From the NCBI GenBank assembly GCA_018814945.1, contig JAHIYT010000122.1, positions 1 to 5,509 on the forward strand: a stretch of 5,509 nucleotides of DNA. The letters are read 5' to 3'. The position numbers and the translations under genes were made by a program. The notes under the pieces are model-generated. The model worked only from the letters and a program-made list of their open reading frames with translations, searched no databases and was not told the DNA's origin. Shown piece by piece: positions 5,426 to 5,509 of the stretch. This DNA comes from Patescibacteria group bacterium (lineage in GTDB: Bacteria > Patescibacteriota > Gracilibacteria > UM-FILTER-43-11). The first letter of the stretch is position 1. Each line of letters begins with the position of its first letter.

Positions 5426-5431
5426 TATAAT
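5426..5431 (+). promoter_or_regulatory. -10 box of the tRNA-Arg promoter
   Basis: A perfect TATAAT lies 18 bases before the predicted tRNA 5' end. A weak -35 candidate, TTACGA (5403-5408, 3 of 6 matches), sits at 17-base spacing inside the heptamer repeat. Transcription would begin near 5438, leaving a short leader for RNase P. Confidence 0.55.
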
Positions 5432-5448
5432 TGGAGTTGTTTAAACTT

Positions 5449-5509
5449 GGCCCCGTAGTTCAACGGATAGAATAAGGCACTCCTAAGGCTTAGATACAGG
5501 TTCGATTCC
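5449..5509 (+). tRNA. tRNA-Arg, anticodon CCU (3' end outside window)
   Basis: The visible part runs from the 5' acceptor strand (GGCCCCG, 5449-5455) through U8 (5456), a D arm with GTTC/GAAT and loop AACGGATA, an anticodon loop CTCCTAA with CCT at 5482-5484, a four-base variable region, and the T loop TTCGATT, to the first two bases of the 3' T-stem strand. Anticodon CCU reads AGG (arginine); A20 and C35, arginine identity positions known from E. coli, are both present. The anticodon stem has A-U, G-U, G-C and C-G pairs but an A·G mismatch at 31-39. The acceptor 3' strand and CCA lie beyond the window, so the exact 5' end rests on the U8 position. Confidence 0.88.

Overview
The window is an AT-rich stretch of bacterial DNA with five protein genes and the start of a tRNA gene, all on the + strand. 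The best guess for the source is a Patescibacteria/CPR-type organism, possibly Peregrinibacteria or a relative. The clues are A-rich leaders without Shine-Dalgarno sequences, TAA as the only stop codon used, small surface proteins with cohesin, Fn3 and Ig-like modules, and a MBL-fold protein of the COG2220 type. This placement is inferred from style and memory, not from a marker gene. TGA is never needed as a sense codon, so the standard code fits.

Layout. Positions 1-1917 hold the 3' part of a large secreted protein: three Ig-like domains with a 117-residue period, two further Ig/SbsA-like domains, one dockerin-type calcium loop and an acidic tail with no anchor. Next come two adjacent paralogues with cohesin-like domains: a predicted lipoprotein (1977-2561) and a signal-peptide protein with cohesin, Fn3 and a C-terminal membrane anchor (2587-3621). 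Positions 3673-4566 encode an unrecognised protein with a membrane segment near each end and an acidic coiled-coil centre. These four genes lie 25-59 bases apart and probably form one operon. A 176-base spacer follows, with a REP-like inverted repeat that may act as a terminator and an extended -10 promoter inside a second inverted repeat. Positions 4743-5381 encode a metallo-beta-lactamase-fold protein in which most expected metal ligands are replaced. A tRNA-Arg(CCU) gene begins at about 5449 and is cut by the window end.

How the parts may work together. The first protein has a dockerin-type loop but no visible anchor, and the next two genes supply membrane-held cohesin-like domains. The simplest reading is a small cell-surface assembly in which the long Ig-like protein is docked onto lipid-anchored or transmembrane cohesins, with the fourth protein as a possible envelope partner. 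No catalytic domain is visible in the four genes, so adhesion or surface-layer architecture is more likely than polysaccharide degradation. The MBL-fold gene has its own promoter and appears unrelated. A notable non-coding signal is that four of the five junctions between genes carry short tandem repeats with a period of 7 bases (or 14 = 2x7), although their sequences differ.
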